Shown here piece by piece: positions 1 through 8,863 of a DNA stretch of 64,000 nt. A program made the position numbers and the translations under genes. Position 1 is the first letter of the stretch, and each line of letters begins with the position of its first letter. This stretch comes from Chryseobacterium daecheongense. Lineage in GTDB: Bacteria; Bacteroidota; Bacteroidia; Flavobacteriales; Weeksellaceae. Location: contig CP115858.1 in the NCBI GenBank assembly GCA_027920525.1, positions 1,860,001 to 1,924,000 on the forward strand, written 5' to 3'. The notes under the pieces are model-generated. The model did not search any database, had not been told where the DNA came from, and saw only the letters and a list, made by a program, of their open reading frames with translations.

Positions 1-1
1 C

Positions 2-337
2 AAATATGGAGACGGAGGTGTTGATGTTTCCCCTATTGCAGACCTTTATAAAACAGAAGTTTATACACTTGCAAGAGCCTTGAACCTTGTTAAAAATATC
101 CAGGAAGCCATTCCTACAGATGGACTTTGGGATGTAGAAAGAACTGACGAGCAACAAATTGGTGCCACCTATCCGGAACTTGAAAAGATCCAGAAGGAAT
201 ATGGTTCTAAAACTGCAGAAGATTATGAGGGACGTGATCGCGAGGTATTCTTAATATTTGACAGAATGCATAAAGCAGCCCAGCATAAAATGAATCCTAT
301 TCCTGTTTGTGATATTCCTGAAGAATGGAGATCATAA
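2..337 (+). CDS. nadE: NAD+ synthase, C-terminal part (partial at window edge)
   Basis: The reading frame is open from base 2 and ends at TAA 335-337, so only the last ~111 residues are present; the start lies outside the window. The fragment begins KYGDGGVDVSPIADLYKTEV, the conserved C-terminal segment of NAD+ synthase (GDG...D..PI.DLYKT.V), and continues with a helical tail containing PTDGLW and TDEQ, typical of ammonia-dependent NadE. The enzyme makes NAD+ from deamido-NAD+ and ATP in the cytosol. The next gene on the same strand starts 75 bases downstream with no clear terminator between. Confidence is high for the family; glutamine- versus ammonia-dependence cannot be decided from the fragment. 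Confidence 0.9.
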   Translation, partial: KYGDGGVDVSPIADLYKTEVYTLARALNLVKNIQEAIPTDGLWDVERTDEQQIGATYPELEKIQKEYGSKTAEDYEGRDREVFLIFDRMHKAAQHKMNPIPVCDIPEEWRS

Positions 338-412
338 AATAATCAGTATGCTAATATCACCGTCTCGGTAAAATTGGTAGATTGTTTATATTGGTAAAGT
401 ATATAATAGAGT

Positions 413-895
413 ATGAATAGTAAAATGAGACCCGTATTTTTTGCCTGCATCGGCCTTCTGTTTGGAATGTTCGTGATGTATATTTTCAATAAGTTTTCTG
501 GTACAGAAAAAGATATTCAGAATCCAAAAGCTGAATACAACACAACTGCCGGTACAGCAAATCAACAATCTATCGATCAGCTTACCGCAGAAAAAACGGT
601 AATGATTTATGTAAAGGAACATCATCAGTTACCTGATTATTACATTACAAAAAATGAAGCCAGAAAGCTTGGCTGGAATCCTTCGAAGGGAAATCTTTGC
701 GATGTTCTCCCCGGACGTGCCATAGGAGGAGACCGCTTCGGAAACAGAGAAAGAAGTCTTCCGCAAGGGAATCAATACTATGAAGCTGATGTAAATTACA
801 GTTGTGGAAGTAGAAATGCCGACCGCATTATTTTCACAAAAGATGGGGATGTATATCTTACCAAAAATCATTATAAAAGTTTTGAAAAACAGTAG
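413..895 (+). CDS. Barnase-family extracytoplasmic ribonuclease
   Basis: This is a 160-aa protein with an N-terminal hydrophobic segment (residues ~8-25) that looks like a signal peptide or anchor, followed by a barnase-like guanyl-specific RNase domain (~55-160). The Bacillus barnase core is recognisable: LPDYYITKNEA, LGW..SKGNL, GGD.F.NRE..LP, EADVNY, SRNADRI and a final NHY. The catalytic set is present by position: K80, R112, E124 (general base), R134/R138 and H153 (general acid). C96 and C131 are extra cysteines that could form a disulfide outside the cytoplasm. The gene heads a three-gene unit whose last member is a barstar homologue, so it is probably a true toxic RNase with dedicated immunity. 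It could serve nutrient scavenging or competition; the export route is inferred only from the hydrophobic N-terminus. Confidence 0.88.
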   Translation: MNSKMRPVFFACIGLLFGMFVMYIFNKFSGTEKDIQNPKAEYNTTAGTANQQSIDQLTAEKTVMIYVKEHHQLPDYYITKNEARKLGWNPSKGNLCDVLPGRAIGGDRFGNRERSLPQGNQYYEADVNYSCGSRNADRIIFTKDGDVYLTKNHYKSFEKQ

Positions 896-1502
896 CTGCT
901 TAATCAGTATTCTGATGCTGATGCTTATTCTATTTTCCTGTTCAGATAAATCGCATAAGCTGACAATGGAAAATAAAGGATTGATAGTATTGGTTCAGCC
1001 ATTTAATGATTTAAAACCTGAAAGTGTAAAATTCGTAAGCAATGAGATCAGGAAAATATATCCGGATATAAAAATTCTGAATGCTATAGATTTACCGAAA
1101 GAGGCTTATTATCCGGAGAGAAAACGCTACAAGGCTGATTCTGTTATCAGATTTTTAAATAACAGAACCGACAGAGGTTATGTCACAATCGGCTTAACAT
1201 CAAAAGATATAAGCACCACTAAGGGTAAAATAAAAGACTTTGGTATAATGGGACTCGGTTATAGACCCGGAAAAGCATGCGTAGCATCAAATTTCAGATT
1301 AAATAAAGCAAAAGCTGATGAACAGCTTTTTAAAATTGCCATTCATGAACTTGGTCACACACAGGGATTGGAGCATTGCCCTGAAAAAACATGTTTTATG
1401 AGGAGCGCAGAAGGTAAAAATCCCACAGATGAAGAGGTGGATTTTTGCAAAAAATGCAAAGCCTTTTTAATAAATAAAAATTGGAAATTCAATTCAATAT
1501 GA
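849..1502 (+). CDS. Archaemetzincin-like zinc metalloprotease (peptidase M54), probable lipoprotein
   Basis: The protein carries the archaemetzincin signature: HELGHTQGLEHC at 1344-1379 (HExxHxxGxxHC, zinc histidines and catalytic Glu), a following CFM, and CKKC about 20 residues later. The family is assigned as a metzincin peptidase; its physiological substrates are poorly known. The N-terminus has a long hydrophobic run ending LILFSC, a good lipobox, so the mature protein would be a lipid-anchored periplasmic or surface protein, unlike the usually cytosolic archaemetzincins. The start is uncertain: in-frame ATGs at 804, 843 and 849 and a TTG at 882 all fall inside the end of the RNase gene; 849 or 882 give the most sensible signal peptide. 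The stop overlaps the barstar start by 4 bases (ATGA at 1499-1502). Placement between barnase and barstar is unusual. Confidence 0.8.
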   Translation: MYILPKIIIKVLKNSSCLISILMLMLILFSCSDKSHKLTMENKGLIVLVQPFNDLKPESVKFVSNEIRKIYPDIKILNAIDLPKEAYYPERKRYKADSVIRFLNNRTDRGYVTIGLTSKDISTTKGKIKDFGIMGLGYRPGKACVASNFRLNKAKADEQLFKIAIHELGHTQGLEHCPEKTCFMRSAEGKNPTDEEVDFCKKCKAFLINKNWKFNSI

Positions 1503-1807
1503 AAACAGTATATATAGATTTTACAGATATAGGAGATTATGAAGATTTCTATAGCCAGTTGAAAGAGAAAATCAGTCTTCCGGAACATTTTGGGGACAAT
1601 CTTGATGCCCTTTATGATGTTATTACGGGTGACCTGGAAATGCCTCTGCATCTTGAGTTTGTTAATTTAACGGTAGATCAGCTGGAATTATTTGAGGACC
1701 TGCTCACCACCCTGGAGGATGCAGAAGAAGAGCTTGAGGGTTTTACTTTCAGCTATTACCTGGAGCAGTATGAAGATGATGACGAAGAAGCTTCCGAAGA
1801 AGACTAA
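1499..1807 (+). CDS. Barstar-family RNase inhibitor
   Basis: The 102-aa product matches barstar: an N-terminal beta strand, then LPEHFGDNLDALYDVITG and a downstream PLHLEF strand. The NLDALYD segment carries the two acidic residues equivalent to barstar D35 and D39, which plug the barnase active site. A very acidic tail (DDDEEASEED) extends beyond the normal ~90-aa length. The start at 1499 is preferred over an upstream in-frame ATG at 1481 because it begins exactly at the barstar fold and makes an ATGA overlap with the archaemetzincin stop, implying translational coupling. It lacks a signal peptide, so it would protect the cytoplasm against the RNase encoded two genes upstream. Confidence 0.9.
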   Translation: MKTVYIDFTDIGDYEDFYSQLKEKISLPEHFGDNLDALYDVITGDLEMPLHLEFVNLTVDQLELFEDLLTTLEDAEEELEGFTFSYYLEQYEDDDEEASEED

Positions 1808-1830
1808 ACTTAAATCCCATCAAAAAAATA

Positions 1831-1860
1831 AAACTCGCAGATGTATCTGCGAGTTTTTTT
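1831..1860 (+). terminator. Intrinsic terminator after barstar
   Basis: A perfect 10-bp stem (AACTCGCAGA / TCTGCGAGTT) with a TGTA loop is followed by a run of seven T. It closes the barnase-archaemetzincin-barstar operon and may also act on the convergent gene that ends at 1894. Confidence 0.9.
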
Positions 1861-1893
1861 GGCCTGAGTCAAATAAAAGTGTCCAATTTTTAT

Positions 1894-3210
1894 CTACTGT
1901 TTAATGAATTTTAGACTTTGTAAAATTTCCCCCTTCACAAAAATCTGCAGTATGTAATTCCCTGTCGACAATGAGGAAACATTAATCTGATTTCCTGCAG
2001 AATCTGAGGTCATTACTTTCTGACCGACCATATTATAAATTTCAGCTTTTTCTATTTTTTCAATTCCTTTCACGTAGAGGATATCTTTTACCGGATTGGG
2101 ATAGACAGATATTCCCTGACCTTTTTTGATTGCTTCGTGGGTAGATAAGAATTCAGAAAGGTCCAGATAGAATGCTACAATCTGATTGGAAGAATTGGTC
2201 CCAACACCCGCTATTTTTTTCCCATCATGGGAAATAGCCAACGGCAGGGACATCGTTATTCCCTGAGTATTGATCCCTAGGCTTGCCGCATAATCATTTA
2301 GATTGATTCTCCCCCCGGCAGCAGTCCATATAAAGCCTTCTCCAGACATCGGAGGTGCTGCAAAAGGCCTGAAATAACCTATTACCGTTCCGCCATCAGC
2401 AGAAATTCCGGTTGCACCGCCTCTGAAGAAGGCTGAGGAATTAGGATGTGTAATGTAAGTAAGTCCTGAAGTACTGTTCCATACATAAGGATTGGGCATA
2501 CCTGCCCCTATTATTGTGTTTCCGTCGGCAGAAACGGCTCCTGCTTCGCCAACATTATTTCCGTTACTGTCTGTAATATAGCTTTCTGTTCCATTCACCC
2601 ATTTAGCACCACTTCTGGTTCCGTTGTCTTCATCCTGCCAGCCAACCACAACCGTCCCATCAGCATTTACGGCATTAGCCCTCGAACTTCTTCCCGAAAC
2701 CATGCTTCCCAGGTCTACCATCCCGTTTTGTGCAGTCCATTTTACCGCATGAGCATTGGCAGCAGTTAACCATCCTAATCCTACAATGATACTTCCGTCA
2801 TACGACAATCCCCAGGTAGAACTTACAGAACCGTCCCATCCTGTAGGAACAAGTCCTCCCAGGGAAGTCCATGTTGAATTAGCGATATCATAAACTGATA
2901 TTTCATTAAATCCCGTACCCGTATTGGTCATTGTAGAGGCAATTTTTGTTCCGTCATTAGAAATTACAGCTCTCCCTGCACCGGGATAGCCATTAGAGGT
3001 TGCTCCGATCTGAGACAACCCGTTAACGGCATCCCATTTAAAAATCTGACCACCACTACTCTGCATGCTTACAACCCCATTATCAGATACTGCACCTGGT
3101 GAGTAATTGGCTGTCGCCATCACCGTCACCTGAGCATTCATGACCGAAAACAGGTTGAATAAAAAGTAAGCGTATACTGTTTTTGTTAAAATCTTGTAAA
3201 AGTTTTCCAT
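1894..3210 (-). CDS. Secreted HAF-repeat-like protein with T9SS C-terminal sorting domain
   Basis: This is a 438-aa exported protein. An N-terminal signal peptide ends near VMNAQ (~residue 27). The body is built of repeated segments of the type W....G...LG....... A.A.S.DG..VVG, characteristic of HAF-type/beta-propeller-like repeats (for example NAVNADGTVVVGW and GISADGGTVIGYF). The last ~75 residues are a type A T9SS C-terminal domain (ISVYPNPVKDILYVKG ... YNMVGQKV ... LSTGNYILQIF.KG ... KFIKQ), which directs secretion through the type IX system and usually cell-surface attachment. The biological role is not known. It is convergent with the barstar operon and transcribed alone. Confidence 0.82.
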   Translation of the reverse strand: MENFYKILTKTVYAYFLFNLFSVMNAQVTVMATANYSPGAVSDNGVVSMQSSGGQIFKWDAVNGLSQIGATSNGYPGAGRAVISNDGTKIASTMTNTGTGFNEISVYDIANSTWTSLGGLVPTGWDGSVSSTWGLSYDGSIIVGLGWLTAANAHAVKWTAQNGMVDLGSMVSGRSSRANAVNADGTVVVGWQDEDNGTRSGAKWVNGTESYITDSNGNNVGEAGAVSADGNTIIGAGMPNPYVWNSTSGLTYITHPNSSAFFRGGATGISADGGTVIGYFRPFAAPPMSGEGFIWTAAGGRINLNDYAASLGINTQGITMSLPLAISHDGKKIAGVGTNSSNQIVAFYLDLSEFLSTHEAIKKGQGISVYPNPVKDILYVKGIEKIEKAEIYNMVGQKVMTSDSAGNQINVSSLSTGNYILQIFVKGEILQSLKFIKQ

Positions 3211-3359
3211 ATTTATTTGGTTTTAATATTTTGAATTGACGAAAACAATATTAATATTATATTTACCATTTAAAAAGAATTTGGCTTACATAATTCGTGA
3301 AATCCAAAAACATTTAAAATTTAAATAATTAAAAATCACCATATTATAAAAATTCAACT

Positions 3360-5012
3360 TTGAGGACAGATTGTAAGACGATTGAAAAAAGAAAAGCAAA
3401 AAACGAATTATTTTTATCTTGTAGTGTCATAAAATGTACGATTTTACTCCTGACTTTTTTATCCTCCGTTTTTTACCATGCGCAATCCGGCCCCGATTTT
3501 TCCATTTTAGCAGATAAAGCATTTCAGAAGCTTTACCAGAATCCGGATAACTGTATCAGTTATACCCAAAGCTTATTGATCAGCGACCAGAATACAGAGC
3601 ATAAAATGGTCCTGCAAAATATAATCTCACAGGCTTACGCCATGAAAGGGGATTATGTACAATCCGTTACAACATCAGCACAGCAAAATGATTCCGAAAG
3701 AAAAAACCTTTCTTATTTTATGCAGCTGTTCAGCGATTATAATCTCGCGGATCAATATCAGAATTTAGATTTGTATAACCAGTCCGGAGAGATCATTTCC
3801 CGTCTTTTATCAGATCCTAAACTATTAAAAAATGACAGCCCGAAGTCTAAAATTACCGTTGCCAAACTGTATCAACTGCAAGCCATCAATTCTGCCATTA
3901 TAAGAAATTTTGATACCGCTTTTGCGAATCTTAGCAAAAGTGATCAGTATATTGATCTTCATAATGAGGAAAACCGCATGATCAGCATAGAAAATAAAAT
4001 CTTCCGTGCCTCCTATCTGCTTCGGCAAAACAAGTATATTGATGCTAAAAAAATATTGGATCTTGTTATTTCTGATGTTGAGAGAAGCCCCGACCAACCT
4101 TTTCTCTCCGCTTTAGCCAATGAAAATTTATCCCGTTATTATTTTCTTAACGGAAATTATAAAACAGCCCTTGCCCATCTTGAAAAAGGACTTTCTGAAA
4201 TTGAAGATCTTCCTTATAATAATTTGAAACTGAAGATATATGAATCACTGGCAAAAACCAATTTCGCTTTACATAATGATATAAAATACCATCAATACAA
4301 TAAGCTGTATACCGAATTAAGATCTAAACTTGATTCCAATCAAAAAGAAGGTATACGGTATATCGTTAAATTGGTAGAAACTTACCAGAATAACAACCTT
4401 GAATTCCAGAAACAGAATGAGTCCAGGAAATTATGGATTTTAACCTTTATCATTCTTGCAGTTATTACAGCATTGGTTATCTATTTCTTTCTGGAAAAAA
4501 ACAAAAATAAGGACCTGAAAAAACAGCTGTACTTTTTTGAAAAACAAAAACTGCGGGCACTTTCCGCTCCTCTTAAAACAGATCATGTGGAGACCGGAAA
4601 AGAAAACAGAATTGACCTTAACTCTGAAAAAGACACCCATAAAATTTCGAAAGAGAAAGAAAAAGAAATTCTCCAAAAATTGAATGAGTGGGAGCAATCT
4701 CACCGGTACCTTAACCGCAATATGTCTCTTTCATCTTTATCCGCACAGATGGGAGTTAACACCAAATATTTATCTGAAGTAATCAATACCAGCAAAGGTA
4801 AAAATTTTAACGGGTACATCAACGAGCTCAGGATCAACCATATCGCTCATTTATTAAAGACAGATTCCAGCTTTCTTCACTATAAAGTAAGCTATCTGGC
4901 AGAGTTTTCAGGATTTTCGTCGCACAGTGCTTTTACAACAGTATTTAAATCAGTAACGGGAATGTCTCCCAATGTATATATTCAGGAAATCACAAAAAAT
5001 AAAGCATTATGA
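3360..5012 (+). CDS. TPR-containing membrane regulator with C-terminal AraC-type HTH
   Basis: This 550-aa protein combines a signal peptide (LLTFLSSVFYHAQ), a periplasmic helical TPR-like region (~55-340), one transmembrane helix (~357-377, WILTFIILAVITALVIYFF), a charged linker and a cytoplasmic AraC-type HTH domain (~450-545, with LSSLSAQMGVNTKYLSEVIN and FSGFSSHSAFTTVFK..TGMSP). The architecture is common in flavobacteria and implies one-component transmembrane signalling, although no ligand is known. The start is a TTG at 3360; the next in-frame ATG is far inside the TPR region and would lose the signal peptide. The stop overlaps the next gene's ATG by four bases (5009-5012). Confidence 0.8.
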   Translation: MRTDCKTIEKRKAKNELFLSCSVIKCTILLLTFLSSVFYHAQSGPDFSILADKAFQKLYQNPDNCISYTQSLLISDQNTEHKMVLQNIISQAYAMKGDYVQSVTTSAQQNDSERKNLSYFMQLFSDYNLADQYQNLDLYNQSGEIISRLLSDPKLLKNDSPKSKITVAKLYQLQAINSAIIRNFDTAFANLSKSDQYIDLHNEENRMISIENKIFRASYLLRQNKYIDAKKILDLVISDVERSPDQPFLSALANENLSRYYFLNGNYKTALAHLEKGLSEIEDLPYNNLKLKIYESLAKTNFALHNDIKYHQYNKLYTELRSKLDSNQKEGIRYIVKLVETYQNNNLEFQKQNESRKLWILTFIILAVITALVIYFFLEKNKNKDLKKQLYFFEKQKLRALSAPLKTDHVETGKENRIDLNSEKDTHKISKEKEKEILQKLNEWEQSHRYLNRNMSLSSLSAQMGVNTKYLSEVINTSKGKNFNGYINELRINHIAHLLKTDSSFLHYKVSYLAEFSGFSSHSAFTTVFKSVTGMSPNVYIQEITKNKAL

Positions 5013-6142
5013 GAATAGGATCCCATACCATTTTTATGATCATATTATTTGTTAACTCTTTTTTCGTATGTGCTCAGAGCATTTCTCATGATTCACTGCT
5101 CAAAAAGGCCCGCCTCGATATTTATGATAACCCCGATCACGCTATAGCCATTGGAAAAAATTTATTGAAAAAGGAAAAGGATATTAACAAGTCCATATCT
5201 GTTTATCTGTTATTGTCTACCGCAAATATTGCAAAAAGAAACTTTGATGAATCATTTCAATATATTCTGAAAGCAAAAGACCTGGCTCAAAAGACCAACG
5301 ATCTGAAACTACAAACCAGTGTTTTGGTTTCCGTAGCTATACAATACCAGCAAATGGAACTATTCAGTAAGAGTCTGGAAACCCTTAATGAGGCTGACCG
5401 TTATTTAGAGCGTCTTCCAAAAGAATCTCCTGAAAAACTTATTGAAACAGCTAGAAGCTATGCTATCCGGGGCATGATTTATAAAAGCCAGTCCAACTCG
5501 GAAATTGCTCTGGAAAAATTCCTGATCTCTATCGGGAATTTTGAAAAAGTAAAAATGAAGAAAACCACCTTTGCCAATATGAGTGTGGTTTATTACAACA
5601 TAGGATATTGTTATCTTAATCTGAATGAACAGGAAAAAGCCAGGCAGGCATTTATCAGATCTATACAATACGCAGAAAAACTCAATGCCAAAAGTCTCAA
5701 AGCATTTGCCCTTAAAGGCTTGGCAGAAATGTACAAGCAAAACCGGGAAAATGAAAAAGCCCTGGGACTTCTTATCCAGGCAGAAAGCCTTTCTCAAAAT
5801 ACAGGAGACCTCATCCTCAATGAGGGAATCTACAAAGAAATGTCAGAAAACTATCTGGCCATGGGAAAGCCTGACCTTTACCAGGTTTACAACAAAAAGT
5901 ATTTTGAAATGCGATTTAAAAGGGAACAAAGTGAATTAAGCTCCATTAATCATTCCATCAATAACCACAACAGGGAAACACAGAAGAAAGCGAAAGAACT
6001 TAGAAATAAATACAACTATCTTAGTATTGGGATTATTTTATCCGGTTCAGCAATTATTGCTATTCTCATTTACTTCATCGTAAGTATTAGAAAACGAAAT
6101 AATAAATACCATAAAGAAATTCAATTACTGATCAGATCATAA
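5009..6142 (+). CDS. TPR-containing membrane protein, paralogous to upstream sensor but lacking the HTH
   Basis: This 377-aa protein has a signal peptide (residues ~1-23, ending VCAQ), TPR-like helical repeats through ~310 (e.g. YYNIGYCYLNLNEQEKARQAF, ALKGLAEMYKQNRENEKAL) and a single transmembrane helix near the C-terminus (~336-356), followed by only ~20 basic cytoplasmic residues. It resembles the upstream regulator in the exported half but stops just after the membrane segment, where the AraC HTH would begin. It is translationally coupled to that gene (ATGA). It may be a partner or decoy sensor subunit, or a natural truncation; there is no frameshift remnant of an HTH in the following 70 bases. 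Confidence 0.72.
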   Translation: MRIGSHTIFMIILFVNSFFVCAQSISHDSLLKKARLDIYDNPDHAIAIGKNLLKKEKDINKSISVYLLLSTANIAKRNFDESFQYILKAKDLAQKTNDLKLQTSVLVSVAIQYQQMELFSKSLETLNEADRYLERLPKESPEKLIETARSYAIRGMIYKSQSNSEIALEKFLISIGNFEKVKMKKTTFANMSVVYYNIGYCYLNLNEQEKARQAFIRSIQYAEKLNAKSLKAFALKGLAEMYKQNRENEKALGLLIQAESLSQNTGDLILNEGIYKEMSENYLAMGKPDLYQVYNKKYFEMRFKREQSELSSINHSINNHNRETQKKAKELRNKYNYLSIGIILSGSAIIAILIYFIVSIRKRNNKYHKEIQLLIRS

Positions 6143-6164
6143 TCTGAAAATTTCAGCATGACCA

Positions 6165-6196
6165 ACAAAAAAGCATCCCGAAAGGAATGCTTAATA
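6165..6196 (-). terminator. Intrinsic terminator for pafA
   Basis: On the minus strand AAGCATTCC pairs with GGATGCTT (one bulged base) around a short loop, followed by six T. It lies 20 bases past the pafA stop. Confidence 0.75.
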
Positions 6197-6216
6197 ATGT
6201 ATACTATGTGGTAAGT

Positions 6217-7863
6217 TTATTTTCCAATCACTTCCGTAATAGGATTTCCAACCGTACCACTTGGAAACTGAATTTTAAGTAAAGAAGACACTGTAGGAGC
6301 AATATCCGTCATAAAATAAGGTTTATTACTTTCTCCGTGCTGAACTCCCCATCCCATAAATAATAACGGAATATGAGAATCATATGAATTCCATACACTG
6401 TGCGTTGTCCCTGTTTTTGCATAAGACGGAAGCATGGAATCATGAGAGATCAGCTGAATGTCTCCACTTCTCTGCCTGTTGATTCCGTTGATAATTCTCT
6501 GCTTAATGGGTTCCGGGATCGAAGATTCCTGTACTTTGGTTACAGAAACAGCATATAAAACGGTAGGATCATTTTCCAATTCTTTAACTGTAAAATTTAT
6601 CACATCATCTAATTCGATCTTATTATCTTTTAATAATTTTCTATCAAAATAAATCTGATAGTTGTCTACAGCATTAATCAGTTTGTCTACTCCGAATTTC
6701 TCTTTTAATTTCTGATTGATATCTTTCTGGCTATTTTCTCCAAAGAAACCTGTAGCAATTTTATGCTCTTGCAGGAAACCTACAGAATGTGCTCCACCAT
6801 GGTCTGCAGATAGAAAAACAGTATATTCACCCTTTCCTACCTTAGAATCAAGATAATTAAAGAATTCTGCAAGGTCCTGGTCTAATCTTAAATAAACATC
6901 TTCTACCTCAATCGAGTTAGGTCCGAACTTATGTCCCGCATAATCCGTTGAAGCAAGATTGATCGCTAAGAAATCTGTAACATTATCATTTCCTAACTTC
7001 TCCCCTTCCACTGAAGCTTCAGCTAATTTCAACGTCAAGGTATTACCAAAAGGAGTGTAGCGGATATTGTCTTTTTTATCTTTATAATCTTTTGCTAGAT
7101 TACTATAAGGGAATGTTGGTGTTTTTGCACTTCCTAAAAGACCTTCCCAAGCAGAGTTATCCGGTGCACTTTCTGTATATTGATTAATAGGCAATAAAGT
7201 ATTCCATCCGTTAGCAACCAGCTTTTCAGGTAAATTTTGTGAATTGAAAGATTTCACCCACTGTGGCAGATCATTCATATACCAAGTACTGGTAATAAAA
7301 TTCCCTGTGGAATCGTCAAACCAGAACGCTCCGTTTGGAGTATGTCCTGCCGGAAGAATGGAAGCTCTGTCTTTTAAAGATACCCCGATTACCTTTGCCT
7401 GGAAATTGGTTGCTAATTTTAGCTCATCCGTCACAGTTGTCGACCAAAGATTTTTCGGCGAGTGGCTTCCTATTTTAGTATTTGTGGTTCCAACAGGCTG
7501 TACACTTTCATCGGTAGTACAATAGACATTCTTTCCTGTCTCCTTATCAGTCCAGTCGTTTCCTGCAATTCCATGAATAGCCGGAACAGAGCCTGTATAA
7601 ATACAAGTATGTCCCAGAGCTGTTATCGTGGGTACATAAGGAATATGAACATTATTTAAAGCATAACCTGTATTCAGCAATCTTTTAAAACCATCATTTC
7701 CATACTTATTGTAAAAGCGGTACAGATAATCCCAACGCATCTGATCTACAACTAAGCCTACAACTAATTTGGGTCTTTCTAATTGAGAATTTTTGTTCTT
7801 CTGAGCATCAATTGTAACTACGGACAACATGGTAAGTGCCGCAATTGAAATTTTCCTAAGCAT
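6217..7863 (-). CDS. pafA: PafA-type alkaline phosphatase (phosphomonoesterase)
   Basis: This 548-aa exported enzyme belongs to the alkaline phosphatase superfamily and closely resembles Elizabethkingia PafA. A signal peptide ends near TIDAQ (residue 21). The nucleophile lies in PTITALGHT (T81), N102 sits in GNDWTD, and K164/R166 in SLKDRAS; these match PafA T79, N100, K162 and R164 with a 2-residue offset. Metal-ligand motifs include VVDQMRWD (D40) and SADHGG. It hydrolyses phosphate monoesters in the periplasm using two zinc ions. The start at 7863 is preferred over the ATG eight codons upstream because it gives a standard signal peptide. PafA is known to be constitutive and not phosphate-repressed in related bacteria. 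Confidence 0.92.
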   Translation of the reverse strand: MLRKISIAALTMLSVVTIDAQKNKNSQLERPKLVVGLVVDQMRWDYLYRFYNKYGNDGFKRLLNTGYALNNVHIPYVPTITALGHTCIYTGSVPAIHGIAGNDWTDKETGKNVYCTTDESVQPVGTTNTKIGSHSPKNLWSTTVTDELKLATNFQAKVIGVSLKDRASILPAGHTPNGAFWFDDSTGNFITSTWYMNDLPQWVKSFNSQNLPEKLVANGWNTLLPINQYTESAPDNSAWEGLLGSAKTPTFPYSNLAKDYKDKKDNIRYTPFGNTLTLKLAEASVEGEKLGNDNVTDFLAINLASTDYAGHKFGPNSIEVEDVYLRLDQDLAEFFNYLDSKVGKGEYTVFLSADHGGAHSVGFLQEHKIATGFFGENSQKDINQKLKEKFGVDKLINAVDNYQIYFDRKLLKDNKIELDDVINFTVKELENDPTVLYAVSVTKVQESSIPEPIKQRIINGINRQRSGDIQLISHDSMLPSYAKTGTTHSVWNSYDSHIPLLFMGWGVQHGESNKPYFMTDIAPTVSSLLKIQFPSGTVGNPITEVIGK

Positions 7864-8197
7864 CTGGTAAATTTTTATTGCTAGCAAATTTAAGGGTTTT
7901 GAAAGTTTTGTAGTATGAAATTTTGATTAAATTTGGATTTTATATCTTAATTAAAACTGATATACTAAATGAGTCTAAAGATATTCTCCGTATCAGTCTT
8001 TTTCTATTGAACGACTGCATATGCAATATGAAAATAAGATTTAGTATAAAAAAAGTGAAAACGGATTATTAGATTTTTTGATCCTGAGTTAAGAACAAAG
8101 TAAAAATGAAAATTTTGGAAATGGAATTATCAAAAAATTACAATAATTTTCAAGTGCCGAAATAGACGAATATTAATCCTGACCTAATATCACAAAA
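7864..8197. other. Intergenic gap, no gene seen
   Basis: This 334-base AT-rich divergent region separates pafA and the 8198 gene. The longest ATG frame (from 8106) is only 19 codons. No hairpin terminator or clear promoter pair was found; promoters for both divergent genes must lie here. Confidence 0.6.
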
Positions 8198-8854
8198 ATG
8201 CATTCACAAGCAATTAATCAAGAAGAAGATAATAACCCTTCATTTGATCCTTCTCTCTGGAACTCTCATTATATCTATGGTTTTATCAATGGTAATCCAA
8301 TGCAGAAAATTTCAGATAAAGAAGCAGTTTCGGAAATTATAAGAAATACCGTTGGTAATCAAGGTTTCATTGCAATAGATTCTATTTTTCACCCTTATTA
8401 TCTTGTTAATCAAAATGGAGCAACGGCATGGGACCTTGCCTGGTTTTCGATTTTTCTTAAGGAAAAAAAAGTGATCACAGAAGTTGCCAACAATGAAACT
8501 GCAATCGTAGTAGAATCTGATAACCTGGGATTAAAACAATTCAGGGTTTGGCCAAATGATAGCCTGGATCCTAATAAATATCAACAATATCAGAAGTTCG
8601 TCCCTTTTATTTTACCTTATCTTACTTATTCAAAGAATGAAGAGACCCCTCCACATTGGACAAAAATGATCGAAGCAGAGATACAGTTGCAAGGGCATGC
8701 CGAAACCTATATTGAGAATTTCAATTCAGTATTTTCACAATTTGTTTCAGGGCATATCATGACTTTGGGATTTGGTCAATTTGACAGGGAAAATCCCGAT
8801 GATCTCCTTGAAAGATTTACTGATTTTTATGAAAATAATATTGCTAACCGATAG
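8198..8854 (+). CDS. Conserved-looking cytosolic protein of unknown function
   Basis: This 218-aa protein has no signal peptide or membrane segment and no motif that I recognise. It is rich in aromatic and acidic residues (e.g. WNSHYIYGFINGN, ATAWDLAWFSIFL) and looks like a folded soluble domain. It starts with ATG at 8198 and ends nine bases before a GNAT acetyltransferase on the same strand, so the two probably form an operon. No function is proposed. Codon use and composition match the neighbours, which supports it being a real gene. Confidence 0.65.
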   Translation: MHSQAINQEEDNNPSFDPSLWNSHYIYGFINGNPMQKISDKEAVSEIIRNTVGNQGFIAIDSIFHPYYLVNQNGATAWDLAWFSIFLKEKKVITEVANNETAIVVESDNLGLKQFRVWPNDSLDPNKYQQYQKFVPFILPYLTYSKNEETPPHWTKMIEAEIQLQGHAETYIENFNSVFSQFVSGHIMTLGFGQFDRENPDDLLERFTDFYENNIANR

Positions 8855-8863
8855 ACCTTTCAA

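Noticed and set aside
1481..1498. Upstream in-frame ATG for the barstar gene
   Set aside because: It would add six residues inside the archaemetzincin gene; the ATG at 1499 gives the ATGA coupling and begins at the barstar fold.
8106..8165. 19-codon frame upstream of the 8198 gene
   Set aside because: Too short and without any supporting context; probably chance.
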